This document shows, one piece after another, positions 17,176 to 25,752 of a stretch of DNA of 63,664 nt (position 1 is its first letter; every line of letters begins with the position of its first letter). Below the pieces are notes generated by a model. The model was not told where the DNA came from and did not search any database. It was given only the letters and a program-made list of their open reading frames with translations. The translations under genes were made by a program, and so were the position numbers. Origin of the DNA: CAZADS01 sp964483985 (GTDB lineage: Bacteria; Pseudomonadota; Alphaproteobacteria; Thalassobaculales; Thalassobaculaceae); NCBI GenBank assembly GCA_964483985.1, contig CAZADS010000065.1, positions 1-63,664 of the forward strand. Direction: 5' to 3'.

Positions 17176-17485
17176 AGCTTTTCCCCTATTTATTAGTACT
17201 CTACCGGAGCATAAAATGCCTTCATTGACTACAAAAGGTGCATTACGATCACACGAACCTTTGGTACATTATCTCCCGCTTCTTCTAAGTCTATAGTGAA
17301 AGAATAATTACCATTTTTAAAACCAACTCAAACTTTCCAGTAAAATAATACTTAATTTACAATTTTCTTTATCAAAAAACTAACTATAAATTAGCAAATC
17401 TAGCTTTCTCATGGAAGATAATCATTGTATCTATTGCAGTTGTGTTTTCGATTTTTTTAAAAATTTTAAAAATCCAATTCAAATC
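17176..17485. other. intergenic region between tRNA-Ala and the CmcJ-like gene
   Basis: This 310-bp gap presumably carries the promoter of the CmcJ-like gene (minus strand). A loose inverted repeat AAAGGT / ACCTTT with a 17-nt loop lies near 17234-17262, without a T-run. No integrase, repeat array or additional RNA gene was recognised. Confidence 0.4.
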
Positions 17486-17561
17486 TGGTGGAGCGGAGGA
17501 GGATCGAACTCCCGACCTCGGCATTGCGAACGCCGCGCTCTCCCATCTGAGCTACCGCCCC
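17486..17561 (-). tRNA. tRNA-Ala (anticodon CGC)
   Basis: A full cloverleaf folds on the minus strand. The acceptor stem GGGGCGG pairs with CCGCTCC (one G-T). The D arm is GCTC/GAGC with the loop AGATGGGA. The anticodon stem CGGCG/TGCCG encloses TTCGCAA, anticodon CGC. The T arm GGGAG/CTCCT encloses TTCGATC. CCA is encoded at the 3' end (17488-17486). It decodes GCG, an Ala codon expected to be infrequent in this AT-rich genome. The antisense strand gives a spurious reading frame that should not be annotated. Confidence 0.97.
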
Positions 17562-17573
17562 AACTCTGAAGGA

Positions 17574-17602
17574 ACCATAAAGTTAGGAGCATTTTCCTTC
17601 AA
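17574..17602 (-). promoter_or_regulatory. candidate promoter of tRNA-Ala
   Basis: On the minus strand TTGAAG (17602-17597), a 17-nt spacer and TATGGT (17579-17574) would place initiation roughly 5-8 nt before the mature tRNA 5' end, the short leader usual for tRNA genes. Confidence 0.4.
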
Positions 17603-17705
17603 GTGTTATATATACCATGCAATACTATTCACCTGACGTAGTTCTTGCTGGAACAGACGCCCAACGCAGGGTATTCTAGCGTCTTTCCTAGGAGTGAGAT
17701 GACCG

Positions 17706-17999
17706 ATGTATGCCGTCGCTAATTTGCTCGACACAGTGATAAGTCTCTATATCTGGTGTCTATTTATTTATGTAATCCTGACCTGGTTAATTAATTTTGG
17801 TATTATGAATACTCACAATCGCTTTGTGTATTTAGTTATGGACTTTCTATACAAAATCACGGAGCCAATTCTACGACCAATTCGGAACCTTTTACCTAAT
17901 TTTGGTGGAATGGATATTTCTCCAATAATTTTGGTATTAGCATTAGTATTTTTCCGTAATTTAGTGGTTGTTGACCTCATAAGGCTTAGTTTGGAATAG
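17706..17999 (+). CDS. yggT: YggT-family integral membrane protein
   Basis: This 97-residue protein has two hydrophobic membrane segments (about 5-30 and 70-92) separated by the conserved YggT signature FLYKITEPILRPIRNLLPNFGGMDISPI. YggT proteins are small inner-membrane proteins linked to osmotic or salt tolerance and, in some bacteria, to division or photosystem placement; the molecular role is not established. The length is typical of the single-repeat form. A purine-rich AGGAGTGAG lies about 6-14 nt before the ATG. It is a stand-alone gene between tRNA-Ala (opposite strand) and folD. Confidence 0.92.
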   Translation: MYAVANLLDTVISLYIWCLFIYVILTWLINFGIMNTHNRFVYLVMDFLYKITEPILRPIRNLLPNFGGMDISPIILVLALVFFRNLVVVDLIRLSLE

Positions 18000-18353
18000 A
18001 AATCCCACAAAATAAAATCAATGTTGCTACCTGAAAACCAAATACCATGCTCATTAATCAGACTGTAAGTGCTAAGCGCTCAGGCCTAAGGAAATAGGCA
18101 ACAAATTCATAATATATCTTGCTAACAGTTGTTCCCATTATCACTACTAAAAGCCGGCGCAAATCCGCAAGTAATGCAATTTTTCTTCTAACACAGACTT
18201 AAATTCTCAAATGAATAATCAATACGTTGAAGTGTTTTCTAAATGGGCAGGAGATAATGAGAACTTTTAGCTGTTTCTAAGTATAAGTTTTATCTTAAAA
18301 TGATAAATACCAATTCCAAATATATAATGCGCTCTTTTAAGTGGAACTCGGAA
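18000..18353. other. intergenic region upstream of folD
   Basis: This 354-bp AT-rich spacer holds a small hairpin, GCCTA (18084-18088) / TAGGC (18095-18099), with no T-run. In-frame ATG codons at 18300 and 18327 would lengthen FolD but lie outside the conserved protein and lack ribosome sites. Nothing else was recognised. Confidence 0.4.
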
Positions 18354-19250
18354 ATGGCTGACGCAAAAAAAATAGATGGCAAGATATTTTCTAAAAATTT
18401 AAGAGACAAAATTCGCCAAAACGTAGCCATACTCTCCAGCGCCTATCACACAACGCCGAGCTTAGCCGTTGTTTTAATTGGCGAAGATCCCGCCAGCGAA
18501 GTGTACGTCCGTAACAAAACGAAGCAAACTCTTGAATGTGGCATGAGATCGATTGAATACAAACTTCCCTCTGAAACTACGGAGGATGAACTTCTCGACC
18601 TCATATCAACACTCAACGATGACTATGACGTAGATGGAATTCTAGTCCAATTGCCGTTACCGGAACACATTAATACAGCATGTATTCTGGAAGCTATAGA
18701 TCCAAACAAGGATGTTGATGGATTTCATATTACAAATGTGGGTCGACTAGCGACTGGGACTTCTGGACTTGTACCATGTACACCCCTTGGCTGCCTTCTT
18801 ATTTTGAAAGAATTACTTGGAGATCTTTCCGGTAAAAATGCTGTGATCGTCGGTCGGTCAAATATTGTTGGAAAGCCGATGGCAGCTCTTTTAATAAAAG
18901 AAAATTGCACGGTGACCATTGCTCATTCTAGAACTAAAGATTTACCTCGTATCTGTCGAAGTGCTGAAATATTAATTGCCGCAGTAGGGCGTCCCGAAAT
19001 GATACGTGGAGATTGGGTTGGTAAAGGTGCAGTAGTTATAGATGTTGGTATCAATAGAATTCCGGCCCCTGAGCGTGGAAGTGGTAAAACACGATTAGTT
19101 GGTGACGTCGCATTCGAAGAAGCTAAAAAGATCGCCGGTGCAATTACCCCAGTGCCAGGAGGTGTGGGACCAATGACAATAGCTATCTTGTTACGAAACA
19201 CTGTTCAAGCCGCTTGCAAAAGGCGTGGTTGGACAGCTCCTCAAACTTAA
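18354..19250 (+). CDS. folD: bifunctional methylenetetrahydrofolate dehydrogenase / cyclohydrolase FolD
   Basis: FolD interconverts 5,10-methylene-THF, 5,10-methenyl-THF and 10-formyl-THF with NADP(H), supplying one-carbon units in the cytoplasm. From the ATG at 18354 it has about 298 residues, close to the family norm. Signatures are VLIGEDPASEVYVRNKTK with the catalytic lysine, DGILVQLPLPEHI, DVDGFH, VPCTPLGC, the Rossmann motif VIVGRSNIVGKPMAALL and PVPGGVGPMTIAILL near the C-terminus. The upstream ATG at 18300 would add 18 unconserved residues and is rejected. It is a single gene followed by a convergent thpR. Confidence 0.96.
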   Translation: MADAKKIDGKIFSKNLRDKIRQNVAILSSAYHTTPSLAVVLIGEDPASEVYVRNKTKQTLECGMRSIEYKLPSETTEDELLDLISTLNDDYDVDGILVQLPLPEHINTACILEAIDPNKDVDGFHITNVGRLATGTSGLVPCTPLGCLLILKELLGDLSGKNAVIVGRSNIVGKPMAALLIKENCTVTIAHSRTKDLPRICRSAEILIAAVGRPEMIRGDWVGKGAVVIDVGINRIPAPERGSGKTRLVGDVAFEEAKKIAGAITPVPGGVGPMTIAILLRNTVQAACKRRGWTAPQT

Positions 19251-19344
19251 CCATCGATAATAATTACTGTTAAATTTTATTTTTTCGGCGTTTTATAGGC
19301 CATACAAATTAGTTGGCAAAAAAATCGCTTGCTACCCCAAACGT

Positions 19345-19881
19345 TCATTTCAGTGGAAAATCCAATATCGTTTGATAGCTCCGACCTTGACGTACCGACT
19401 TACTTTCGAAAAGTGTAAAGGAATCAATTTGAATCGAGTTAATCTTAAATAAGTTATTCTCCATTTCAAAACCAGCAACCGCCTCAGACGGTGGATTTTT
19501 CAATCTAGCAAGGGTTACGTGGGGCACAAACTTTCCACCGCCACCTTTTAAGTCTGTTTTAGTTACAATGCTTTCTATCCTGCGCTTCAAAGCAAATAAT
19601 TCGCAGCAGGGCTGTACTCCCACCCAGATAGAGCGAATATAACCTTTTGAACTGAAATGGTTTATACCCTTTAAATTAACATTGAATCTATTTGCATAGA
19701 GACCAGAAAACGAATCCACTAAATCTTGCTCTCGTTGGCCATCCACCTCTCCTATAAAATGAATGGTCAAATGAAACTGACTTACATCGACCCATCGAGC
19801 GCCAGGAATACCACCCTGTAAATTCGCCAATTTAAAGCCAACCTGCTCCGGCATTTTTATTGCGATGAATAAGCGTCTCAT
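19345..19881 (-). CDS. thpR: RNA 2',3'-cyclic phosphodiesterase ThpR (LigT)
   Basis: This 178-residue 2H phosphoesterase has the two H-x-T motifs, His37-Leu-Thr39 in SQFHLTIHFIGE and His121-Val-Thr123 in FVPHVTLARLK. It hydrolyses 2',3'-cyclic phosphodiester ends of RNA (known also as 2'-5' RNA ligase). The N-terminal MRRLFIAIKMPEQV is the family start. The length is typical (about 175-190). It follows the esterase gene by only 10 nt on the same strand, suggesting co-transcription, which is unlikely to mean a functional link. Confidence 0.93.
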   Translation of the reverse strand: MRRLFIAIKMPEQVGFKLANLQGGIPGARWVDVSQFHLTIHFIGEVDGQREQDLVDSFSGLYANRFNVNLKGINHFSSKGYIRSIWVGVQPCCELFALKRRIESIVTKTDLKGGGGKFVPHVTLARLKNPPSEAVAGFEMENNLFKINSIQIDSFTLFESKSVRQGRSYQTILDFPLK

Positions 19882-19891
19882 TGAATATTTA

Positions 19892-20605
19892 TCATTCCTT
19901 TTTTGATCTCACATTTTCCAATACGATCTGCACCGATAAAAGAATTTGATCTATGATAATTGCCACGCCGTCTCTATTAGGATGTATACCATCAGGCTGA
20001 TTAAGCTCTACTTTCCCAGCTACTCCCTTTAAAAAAAATGGATAAAAAACTACACTATATTGTTTCGATAGAGTAACAAAAACCTCCCTAAATTCTTTAC
20101 TATATTCCTCACCCATATTTGGAGGCGCAAGCATTCCAATGAACAACACTGGAATTTTCATTTTCGTAAGGCGTGCTAAAATTACATCAAGATTTTTATA
20201 AATCACCTTTGGATTTATGCCACGCAGCCCATCATTAGCGCCCAATTCCAACATCACTGCATCTGGCCGAATTGCCAGAGTCCAGTCAAGTCTCGCTAAT
20301 CCACCCGCCGTTGTATCGCCGGACACTCCTGCATTAATGACCTTAACTCTCTGTCCAGTGGCACGCAATCTAGCTTCTAATTGTTCCGTAAAACTATCCG
20401 ACTTATTTAGTCCGTAACCTGAAACCAGACTGTTACCAAAAGCCAAAAGCCTAATTTCCTTAGCCTGAACGGAAATTGGCCCAAACATCAGCACCATTAA
20501 TATGGGAAAAATTACGGGCGTATTTTTTACTTCATTGATTCTTTTCGTAAAAATAGCATATAGCAGACACCGTTTTGTTTTTCCAGCACCGCTTTGTTTG
20601 GTCAT
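19892..20605 (-). CDS. tesA: SGNH-hydrolase, TesA-like periplasmic esterase/thioesterase
   Basis: This 237-residue SGNH hydrolase resembles TesA (acyl-CoA thioesterase I / lysophospholipase L1 / arylesterase). A signal peptide is visible near residues 27-49 (NTPVIFPILMVLMFGPISVQA), so the mature protein is periplasmic; the preceding basic 26 residues may be leader, or the true start may be internal. Block I is FGNSLVSGYGL, with Asn where most relatives have Asp (GDSL); the nucleophile Ser is kept. Later blocks are GVSGDT, LGANDGLRG and the catalytic DGIHPN. It is divergent from the ABC ATPase gene with only 34 bp between start codons, the E. coli tesA/ybbA-ybbP layout. Confidence 0.85.
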   Translation of the reverse strand: MTKQSGAGKTKRCLLYAIFTKRINEVKNTPVIFPILMVLMFGPISVQAKEIRLLAFGNSLVSGYGLNKSDSFTEQLEARLRATGQRVKVINAGVSGDTTAGGLARLDWTLAIRPDAVMLELGANDGLRGINPKVIYKNLDVILARLTKMKIPVLFIGMLAPPNMGEEYSKEFREVFVTLSKQYSVVFYPFFLKGVAGKVELNQPDGIHPNRDGVAIIIDQILLSVQIVLENVRSKKE

Positions 20606-20639
20606 TAATCATCACAATCTGTTGAAAGTTGACATATAG

Positions 20640-21347
20640 ATGAACAGAGGCTTAATCCCAAGAAATAATCCAGAAGAAAAAAATTTTATAATTAATTTGG
20701 TCGACGTTCATCTGACGTTAAATAGCGGCGCTGGCCAGATCAATATTTTGCGCGGTATTAATTTACAAATATTAGCTGGGCAAAAGATAAGTCTAGTAGG
20801 GCCTTCGGGTGCTGGAAAATCTACCTTATTGATGATTGTGAGCGGATTAGAGTCAGCAACATCGGGTTTAGTTGAGGTTGTTGGTCAGAACCTATCAACC
20901 ATGACAGAAGACGAACTAGCCCTATTTAGGCGCCATAATATAGGAATAGTATTTCAATCTTTTCATCTAATCCCAACCATGACAGCGTTGGAAAACGTTT
21001 CAATTCCTCTCGAATTAGCTGGCATCTCCAATTCGTTCAATTTAGCACGAGATTGCCTTAATTTAGTTGGGTTACATCATAGGGCGCACCATTACCCAAG
21101 CCAGCTTTCCGGCGGGGAACAACAGAGAGTAGCTATCGCACGAGCTTTTGTTGGCAAACCCAAATTACTTCTTGCCGATGAGCCTACTGGTAATCTTGAT
21201 CAAGAAACGGGAGAAGTAGTTATGCAATCGCTTTTTCAGCTTCAACGCCTTCACAACACAACGTTATTGTTAATCACCCACGATGAAATGCTGGCCGACA
21301 AATGTGACCAGATAATCAAAATGACAGATGGTTATATTCGAAATTAA
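20640..21347 (+). CDS. ybbA: ABC transporter ATP-binding protein, YbbA/LolD type
   Basis: This 235-residue ATPase belongs to the MacB/LolD/YbbA branch. It shows Walker A GPSGAGKST (complete, lysine present), Q-loop VFQSFHLIPTMTALENV, signature LSGGEQQRVAIARAF, Walker B LLADEPTGNLD and the H-loop LLITHDEM. The partner permease follows 36 nt downstream. The YbbA-YbbP pair next to TesA is known from many Proteobacteria; it is thought to be a mechanotransmission-type ABC system, possibly extracting lipids or hydrophobic molecules, with no firmly established substrate. Confidence 0.92.
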   Translation: MNRGLIPRNNPEEKNFIINLVDVHLTLNSGAGQINILRGINLQILAGQKISLVGPSGAGKSTLLMIVSGLESATSGLVEVVGQNLSTMTEDELALFRRHNIGIVFQSFHLIPTMTALENVSIPLELAGISNSFNLARDCLNLVGLHHRAHHYPSQLSGGEQQRVAIARAFVGKPKLLLADEPTGNLDQETGEVVMQSLFQLQRLHNTTLLLITHDEMLADKCDQIIKMTDGYIRN

Positions 21348-21383
21348 TCCCGATCTAAACAGTCTAGGCGCATAGATTAAAAA

Positions 21384-23915
21384 ATGATGCAAAGAATGAT
21401 TATTGCGATTCATATTGCCCGGCGAGAATTAAGAGGTGGTTTCGCCAGTTTTAAAATTTTTTTAGCATGCCTTGTTCTAGGTGTCGCAGCCATTACGGGC
21501 GTTGGTTCGGTATCTAACGCCGTCAAAAACGGAATCAAAATTGACGCACAGAAATTATTAGGTGGCGATTTATCAGTTCGCCAACCTCATCAGCCTATTT
21601 CCAATGCGGCTAAAGCTTTCATATTAAAAACAGCCCAATTATCTCAAGTCATGACTTTGCGTGCTATGACACGTCGAGAGTCGGGCGGAAAACGGCGCAG
21701 CCTGATTGAACTAAAAGCAGTAGATAGACATTATCCTCTTTATGGAGAAATTGTATTTGAACCAAAAATGCCAGTGACCGATGCTCTGGGTAAAAAAAAC
21801 GGGACGATGGGTGTTGCAATCGATAAAGCTCTTGCACAACGCTTTGATTTATCACTTGGAGACAAATTAAAAATTGGAAATTCGAGTTTCGAATTTCGAG
21901 CCATTATTATAAAAGAACCAGATCGTAGCGTCCGATTTGCAACGTTTGGTCCGCGTGTAATAATTTCAGCAGAAGGCCTTCGATCCACCGGCCTGATATC
22001 AGTCGGGAGTTTAATCACTTATCATTACCGTATTAGTTTGCCTGCTAAAGTCGACGCAAATGATTGGGTTGACCAACTCAACAGCCGTTTCCCACAGTCT
22101 GCTTGGCGAATAATTAGCTCCGAAAATTCCTTACCAGGCTTTGATCGATTTTTAAAACGAGTTACTCAATTCTTAATATTTGTAGGATTGACTGCGTTGC
22201 TCGTTGGTGGCGTTGGAATAGCGAATGCTGTACATAACTTCCTAGAAAGACGCGTCGGTGTTATAGCAATACTCAAGTGCCTTGGCGCCTCAGGTGATTT
22301 TCTCTTTTTAGTTTACCTAATCCAAGTTTTATTTTTAACTACATTAGGAATATTAATTGGCATAATTTTAGGAGCTGCAGCACCGATTGTCACTGCGTTC
22401 CTTCTACCAGAATTTATCCCTATAACTTTACCTCTAAAGATATATTGGGAACCAATAATTATTGCTGCTATTTACGGGTATGCGACTTCATTAATATTTA
22501 CGATCTGGCCACTAGGCCAAGCTCAGCAAACCAAGCCTGCGCGCTTATTCCGATCGCTGATTATACCGCTTAGGGAATATCCCAGTAAAAAATATGTGCT
22601 TTTAGCAGTTATATGCGTCTTAATTTATCTCGCTATATTAATCATATCTAGTAATGACACAAAATTGGCAATTTGGTTCGTTTTAGGCTGTATTGGTACC
22701 GTTTTTATATTTTATGCAAGTGCTCAAGGTTTAATCACTGTTCTAAGGAAATTGCCCAAATTAAGACCCGTAATATTGCGAATTGGTATAGAAAACCTGG
22801 GCCGGGCCGGCAATTCAACGTCTAGCGTTATTGTTTCTCTGGGACTAGGGTTAACGATCTTGGTAGCTATTGCTCAAATCGAAGCAAATTTCACGCGGCA
22901 AATTAATGAACAAATTCCTAGCACAGCTCCATCTTATTATTTCATCGATATTCAACCCCATCAATCAGAGGAATTTGTTAAAATTGTAAGAAACACCCCA
23001 GAAATTACCAAATTTGAGTTCACACCGATGGTCAGAGGCAGAATCGTCCGCGTGGCCGGTCAACCTATAGAAAAGGTCAAGTATACCCAAGATGTTGCAT
23101 GGGCAATAAATGGAGATCGAGGTCTAACTTATGCCCGTCATCCTCCGGTGGGTACAAAACTAGTTTCCGGAAAATGGTGGCCAGAAAACTACATTGGCTC
23201 GCCGCTTATCTCCCTTGATGCTAACATCGCCCGCGGTATTGGCGTCCAAATTGGCGATACTATTAGTTTAAATGTATTAGGTAAGGAGATTACTGCTACC
23301 GTTGCCAATCTTAGAAATATAGATTGGAAAACTCTCGGGATGAATTTCGTGTTCATATTTGCACCAGGAACTTTAGAAAAAGCCCCACATAGCATAATAT
23401 CGACTGTTTACTCAGATAACGTAGACCACGAGGAAAAGATTCAACAAATTGTTACAGATGCATTCCCCAATATTTCTGCTATTCGCGTAAAAGACGCCCT
23501 AGACAATGCCAACCGCATTCTCAACGTGGTAGCAAATGCAATCCGGATCATAGCTTCTGTCACTTTGCTTGCCGGAATCCTCGTTCTAGCTGGTACATTG
23601 GGAAGCCAACATCAAAGAAGGTTGAACGAAGCTGTCATTCTAAAAATAATGGGCGCTACTCGGATTCAAATCCTGAAAACGTATATCATCGAACACCTGA
23701 TTCTTGGAATTTTGACATTGTTGGTATCATCGATAATCGGTTTCCTAGTTAGTTGGTTAGTAGTAACGCAGTTGATGCACGCAGATTTTGAGATTAATTT
23801 TATAACTCTTATTTTCACCGTATCTGTGACCTTATTGTCTACCTCCACTCTTGGCTTAATTTCAACCTGGAGAGTACTAAGTTTGAAATCGGTTGACGCT
23901 TTTAAAGTAAAATAA
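21384..23915 (+). CDS. ybbP: FtsX-family ABC permease, YbbP type
   Basis: This 843-residue inner-membrane protein carries two FtsX-like halves. An N-terminal membrane segment (about 20-40) is followed by a large periplasmic domain (about 45-255), three membrane helices (about 260-370), a further pair (400-450), a second periplasmic domain (about 490-700) and three terminal helices (about 710-840). The R-R-x-G-V-I-A-I-L-K-C-L-G-A segment (about 289-302) and RRLNEAVILKIMGATR (about 741-756) are the repeated coupling-helix motifs. Two-half architecture and length match YbbP rather than LolC/E. It forms one operon with the ATPase gene upstream. Confidence 0.9.
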   Translation: MMQRMIIAIHIARRELRGGFASFKIFLACLVLGVAAITGVGSVSNAVKNGIKIDAQKLLGGDLSVRQPHQPISNAAKAFILKTAQLSQVMTLRAMTRRESGGKRRSLIELKAVDRHYPLYGEIVFEPKMPVTDALGKKNGTMGVAIDKALAQRFDLSLGDKLKIGNSSFEFRAIIIKEPDRSVRFATFGPRVIISAEGLRSTGLISVGSLITYHYRISLPAKVDANDWVDQLNSRFPQSAWRIISSENSLPGFDRFLKRVTQFLIFVGLTALLVGGVGIANAVHNFLERRVGVIAILKCLGASGDFLFLVYLIQVLFLTTLGILIGIILGAAAPIVTAFLLPEFIPITLPLKIYWEPIIIAAIYGYATSLIFTIWPLGQAQQTKPARLFRSLIIPLREYPSKKYVLLAVICVLIYLAILIISSNDTKLAIWFVLGCIGTVFIFYASAQGLITVLRKLPKLRPVILRIGIENLGRAGNSTSSVIVSLGLGLTILVAIAQIEANFTRQINEQIPSTAPSYYFIDIQPHQSEEFVKIVRNTPEITKFEFTPMVRGRIVRVAGQPIEKVKYTQDVAWAINGDRGLTYARHPPVGTKLVSGKWWPENYIGSPLISLDANIARGIGVQIGDTISLNVLGKEITATVANLRNIDWKTLGMNFVFIFAPGTLEKAPHSIISTVYSDNVDHEEKIQQIVTDAFPNISAIRVKDALDNANRILNVVANAIRIIASVTLLAGILVLAGTLGSQHQRRLNEAVILKIMGATRIQILKTYIIEHLILGILTLLVSSIIGFLVSWLVVTQLMHADFEINFITLIFTVSVTLLSTSTLGLISTWRVLSLKSVDAFKVK

Positions 23916-24016
23916 GAAATTACGTGTTATCAGAGTTGGTCAGATTTATCCTAAAAACATCATGCACTTTTTATCAGTTATTCCTTTTAAGCACTGGATT
24001 ATCTCATCAGTTTCCC

Positions 24017-24044
24017 TTGCGGTAATGCTAGTATTGCATATACT
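24017..24044 (+). promoter_or_regulatory. candidate sigma70 promoter of argG
   Basis: TTGCGG (24017-24022), a 16-nt spacer and TATACT (24039-24044) would start transcription near 24051, about 48 nt before the argG ATG, leaving room for the GAGG ribosome site at about 24089-24092. Confidence 0.45.
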
Positions 24045-24098
24045 CGCCCGCTTGCAGTTTTAATTACGAAACCACAATATTTTAGTTATGAGGATCTA

Positions 24099-25310
24099 AT
24101 GCCCAACCGAATAGAAAAGGTTGTACTCGCCTATTCCGGAGGACTAGACACTTCGATTATCTTGAAATGGTTGCAAGATACCTACGATTGTGAAGTAGTG
24201 ACCTTTACAGCTGATCTTGGCCAAGGAGAAAATTTAGAGCCGGCACGAGAAAAGGCGCGGATGCTCGACATTAAAGAGATATATATCGAAGATTTAAGAG
24301 AAGAATTTGTACGTGATTTTGTATTCCCTATGTTCAGAGCTAATACAGTCTATGAAGGAACGTATTTACTAGGGACTTCTATAGCACGACCCCTTATTGC
24401 AAAAAGGCAAATCGAGATTGCAAAATTAACTGGGGCTGATGCGGTGGCACACGGAGCTACTGGAAAGGGTAATGATCAAGTGCGCTTTGAACTTAGTTAT
24501 TACGCACTTAACCCGGATATAAAGATAATTGCTCCTTGGCGAGAATGGGAATTCAAATCAAGAACTGATCTAATAGAATATGCGGAATCCCGGCAAATAC
24601 CCATTGAAAAAGATAAACGTGGAGAGGCCCCGTTTTCTGTTGACTCAAACTTATTACATGCCTCAAGTGAAGGTAAAATAATTGAAGACCCTTGGATCGA
24701 GGGCGCAGAATTTATTTATTCTCGCACTATATCGCCTGAAGCCGCTCCCGATGAACCCACATATATTGAGATTAGTTTTAAACAGGGTGATCCCACTGCT
24801 ATAGATGGACAGGCTATGAGTCCTGCTTCGCTATTAAGTACCTTAAATGAATTAGGTCATCAAAACGGTATTGGCAGATTAGACTTAGTAGAAAATCGTT
24901 ACGTGGGCATGAAAAACCGAGGCCTATATGAAACACCTGGGGGAACAATACTCCATTCAGCACATCGGGCAATGGAAAGCCTAACTTTAGATCGTGGGAT
25001 GGCCCATCTAAAAGATGAACTAATGCCCAAATACGCAGAATTAATTTATAACGGTTTTTGGTTTTCACCGGAGCGAAAAATGCTGCAAACTGCTATCGAT
25101 TATAGTCAAAGTCACGTGACGGGTATTGTTCGCATGAAACTATACAAGGGAAATTCAATTGTGGTTGGTCGAAAAGCTGAGAAAAGTTTGTACTCAGCGG
25201 ATTATGTCACCTTTGAAGATGGTACAGCAGATTATGATCATGCAGATGCCCACGGTTTTATTCGTCTAAATGCTTTAAGATTGAGACTCAATAAAATTAT
25301 GTTAGGTTAA
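24099..25310 (+). CDS. argG: argininosuccinate synthase
   Basis: ArgG joins citrulline and aspartate with ATP hydrolysis to AMP to give argininosuccinate, the penultimate step of arginine biosynthesis. This is a 403-residue type-I enzyme. The ATP-binding P-loop is AYSGGLDTS (11-19), then FTADLGQGE, the citrulline/aspartate region AHGATGKGNDQVRFEL, and EGAEFIYSRTISPEAAPD. The length is normal and no key segment is missing. A GAGG site lies six nt before the ATG and a promoter-like element about 55 nt upstream. It is a single gene, convergent with the next by 20 bp. Confidence 0.97.
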   Translation: MPNRIEKVVLAYSGGLDTSIILKWLQDTYDCEVVTFTADLGQGENLEPAREKARMLDIKEIYIEDLREEFVRDFVFPMFRANTVYEGTYLLGTSIARPLIAKRQIEIAKLTGADAVAHGATGKGNDQVRFELSYYALNPDIKIIAPWREWEFKSRTDLIEYAESRQIPIEKDKRGEAPFSVDSNLLHASSEGKIIEDPWIEGAEFIYSRTISPEAAPDEPTYIEISFKQGDPTAIDGQAMSPASLLSTLNELGHQNGIGRLDLVENRYVGMKNRGLYETPGGTILHSAHRAMESLTLDRGMAHLKDELMPKYAELIYNGFWFSPERKMLQTAIDYSQSHVTGIVRMKLYKGNSIVVGRKAEKSLYSADYVTFEDGTADYDHADAHGFIRLNALRLRLNKIMLG

Positions 25311-25330
25311 TAAAGAAAATGTCGCGGCGA

Positions 25331-25723
25331 TTATTCATGAACATCTACATGGAATGTCTTGGAAATAATGCGCCAACCTTTTCCAGTCTTAAGTAAGGTT
25401 AGGTAGTCTGTGAAATACCGAGGGGGGATGGCACAATTGACTGTAGCCAAAGCAGTATTTTTCCCTGCCTTATGAATAGAAACAATGCGATCATATCTTG
25501 GAAGCGATTGGGAGGCTGGCGATGGCCTTTGCCTTATTATTTCAAAATATTTAAAGCGAGGCCAATCTGTAATTGAGTCCCCGTCTGTGAAATACAAGTG
25601 CGAATCTTCATGAAACACCCTGCTAAATTTTTCTAAATCAGCTTCGTACAGACCATCAAAATAGCATTTTAAAAGCTCTGTTATCTCTATGATATCAGAG
25701 TTTAATTGACTACTATTACTCAT
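25331..25723 (-). CDS. NTF2-like (SnoaL/lumazine-binding-type fold) small protein
   Basis: This 130-residue protein has the cone-shaped NTF2-like fold signature: ITELLKCYFDGLYEADLEKFSRVFHEDSHLYF near the N-terminus and VNCAIPPRYFTDYLTLLKTGKGWRIISKTFH near the C-terminus. Many such proteins (putative lumazine-binding, DUF4440, SnoaL) are annotated without a known ligand. GGAG lies about 10 nt before the ATG. It starts 29 nt after the cytochrome c gene, on the same strand, so the two may be co-transcribed. No function is proposed. Confidence 0.7.
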   Translation of the reverse strand: MSNSSQLNSDIIEITELLKCYFDGLYEADLEKFSRVFHEDSHLYFTDGDSITDWPRFKYFEIIRQRPSPASQSLPRYDRIVSIHKAGKNTALATVNCAIPPRYFTDYLTLLKTGKGWRIISKTFHVDVHE

Positions 25724-25752
25724 TTTTGAGTTTCTCCGTTAAAATTCTAGGC

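Noticed and set aside
17442..17636. Plus-strand frame containing GGAEEDRTPDLGIANAALSH
   Set aside because: This is the well-known false protein made by translating the antisense of a tRNA gene; the tRNA-Ala on the minus strand explains it.
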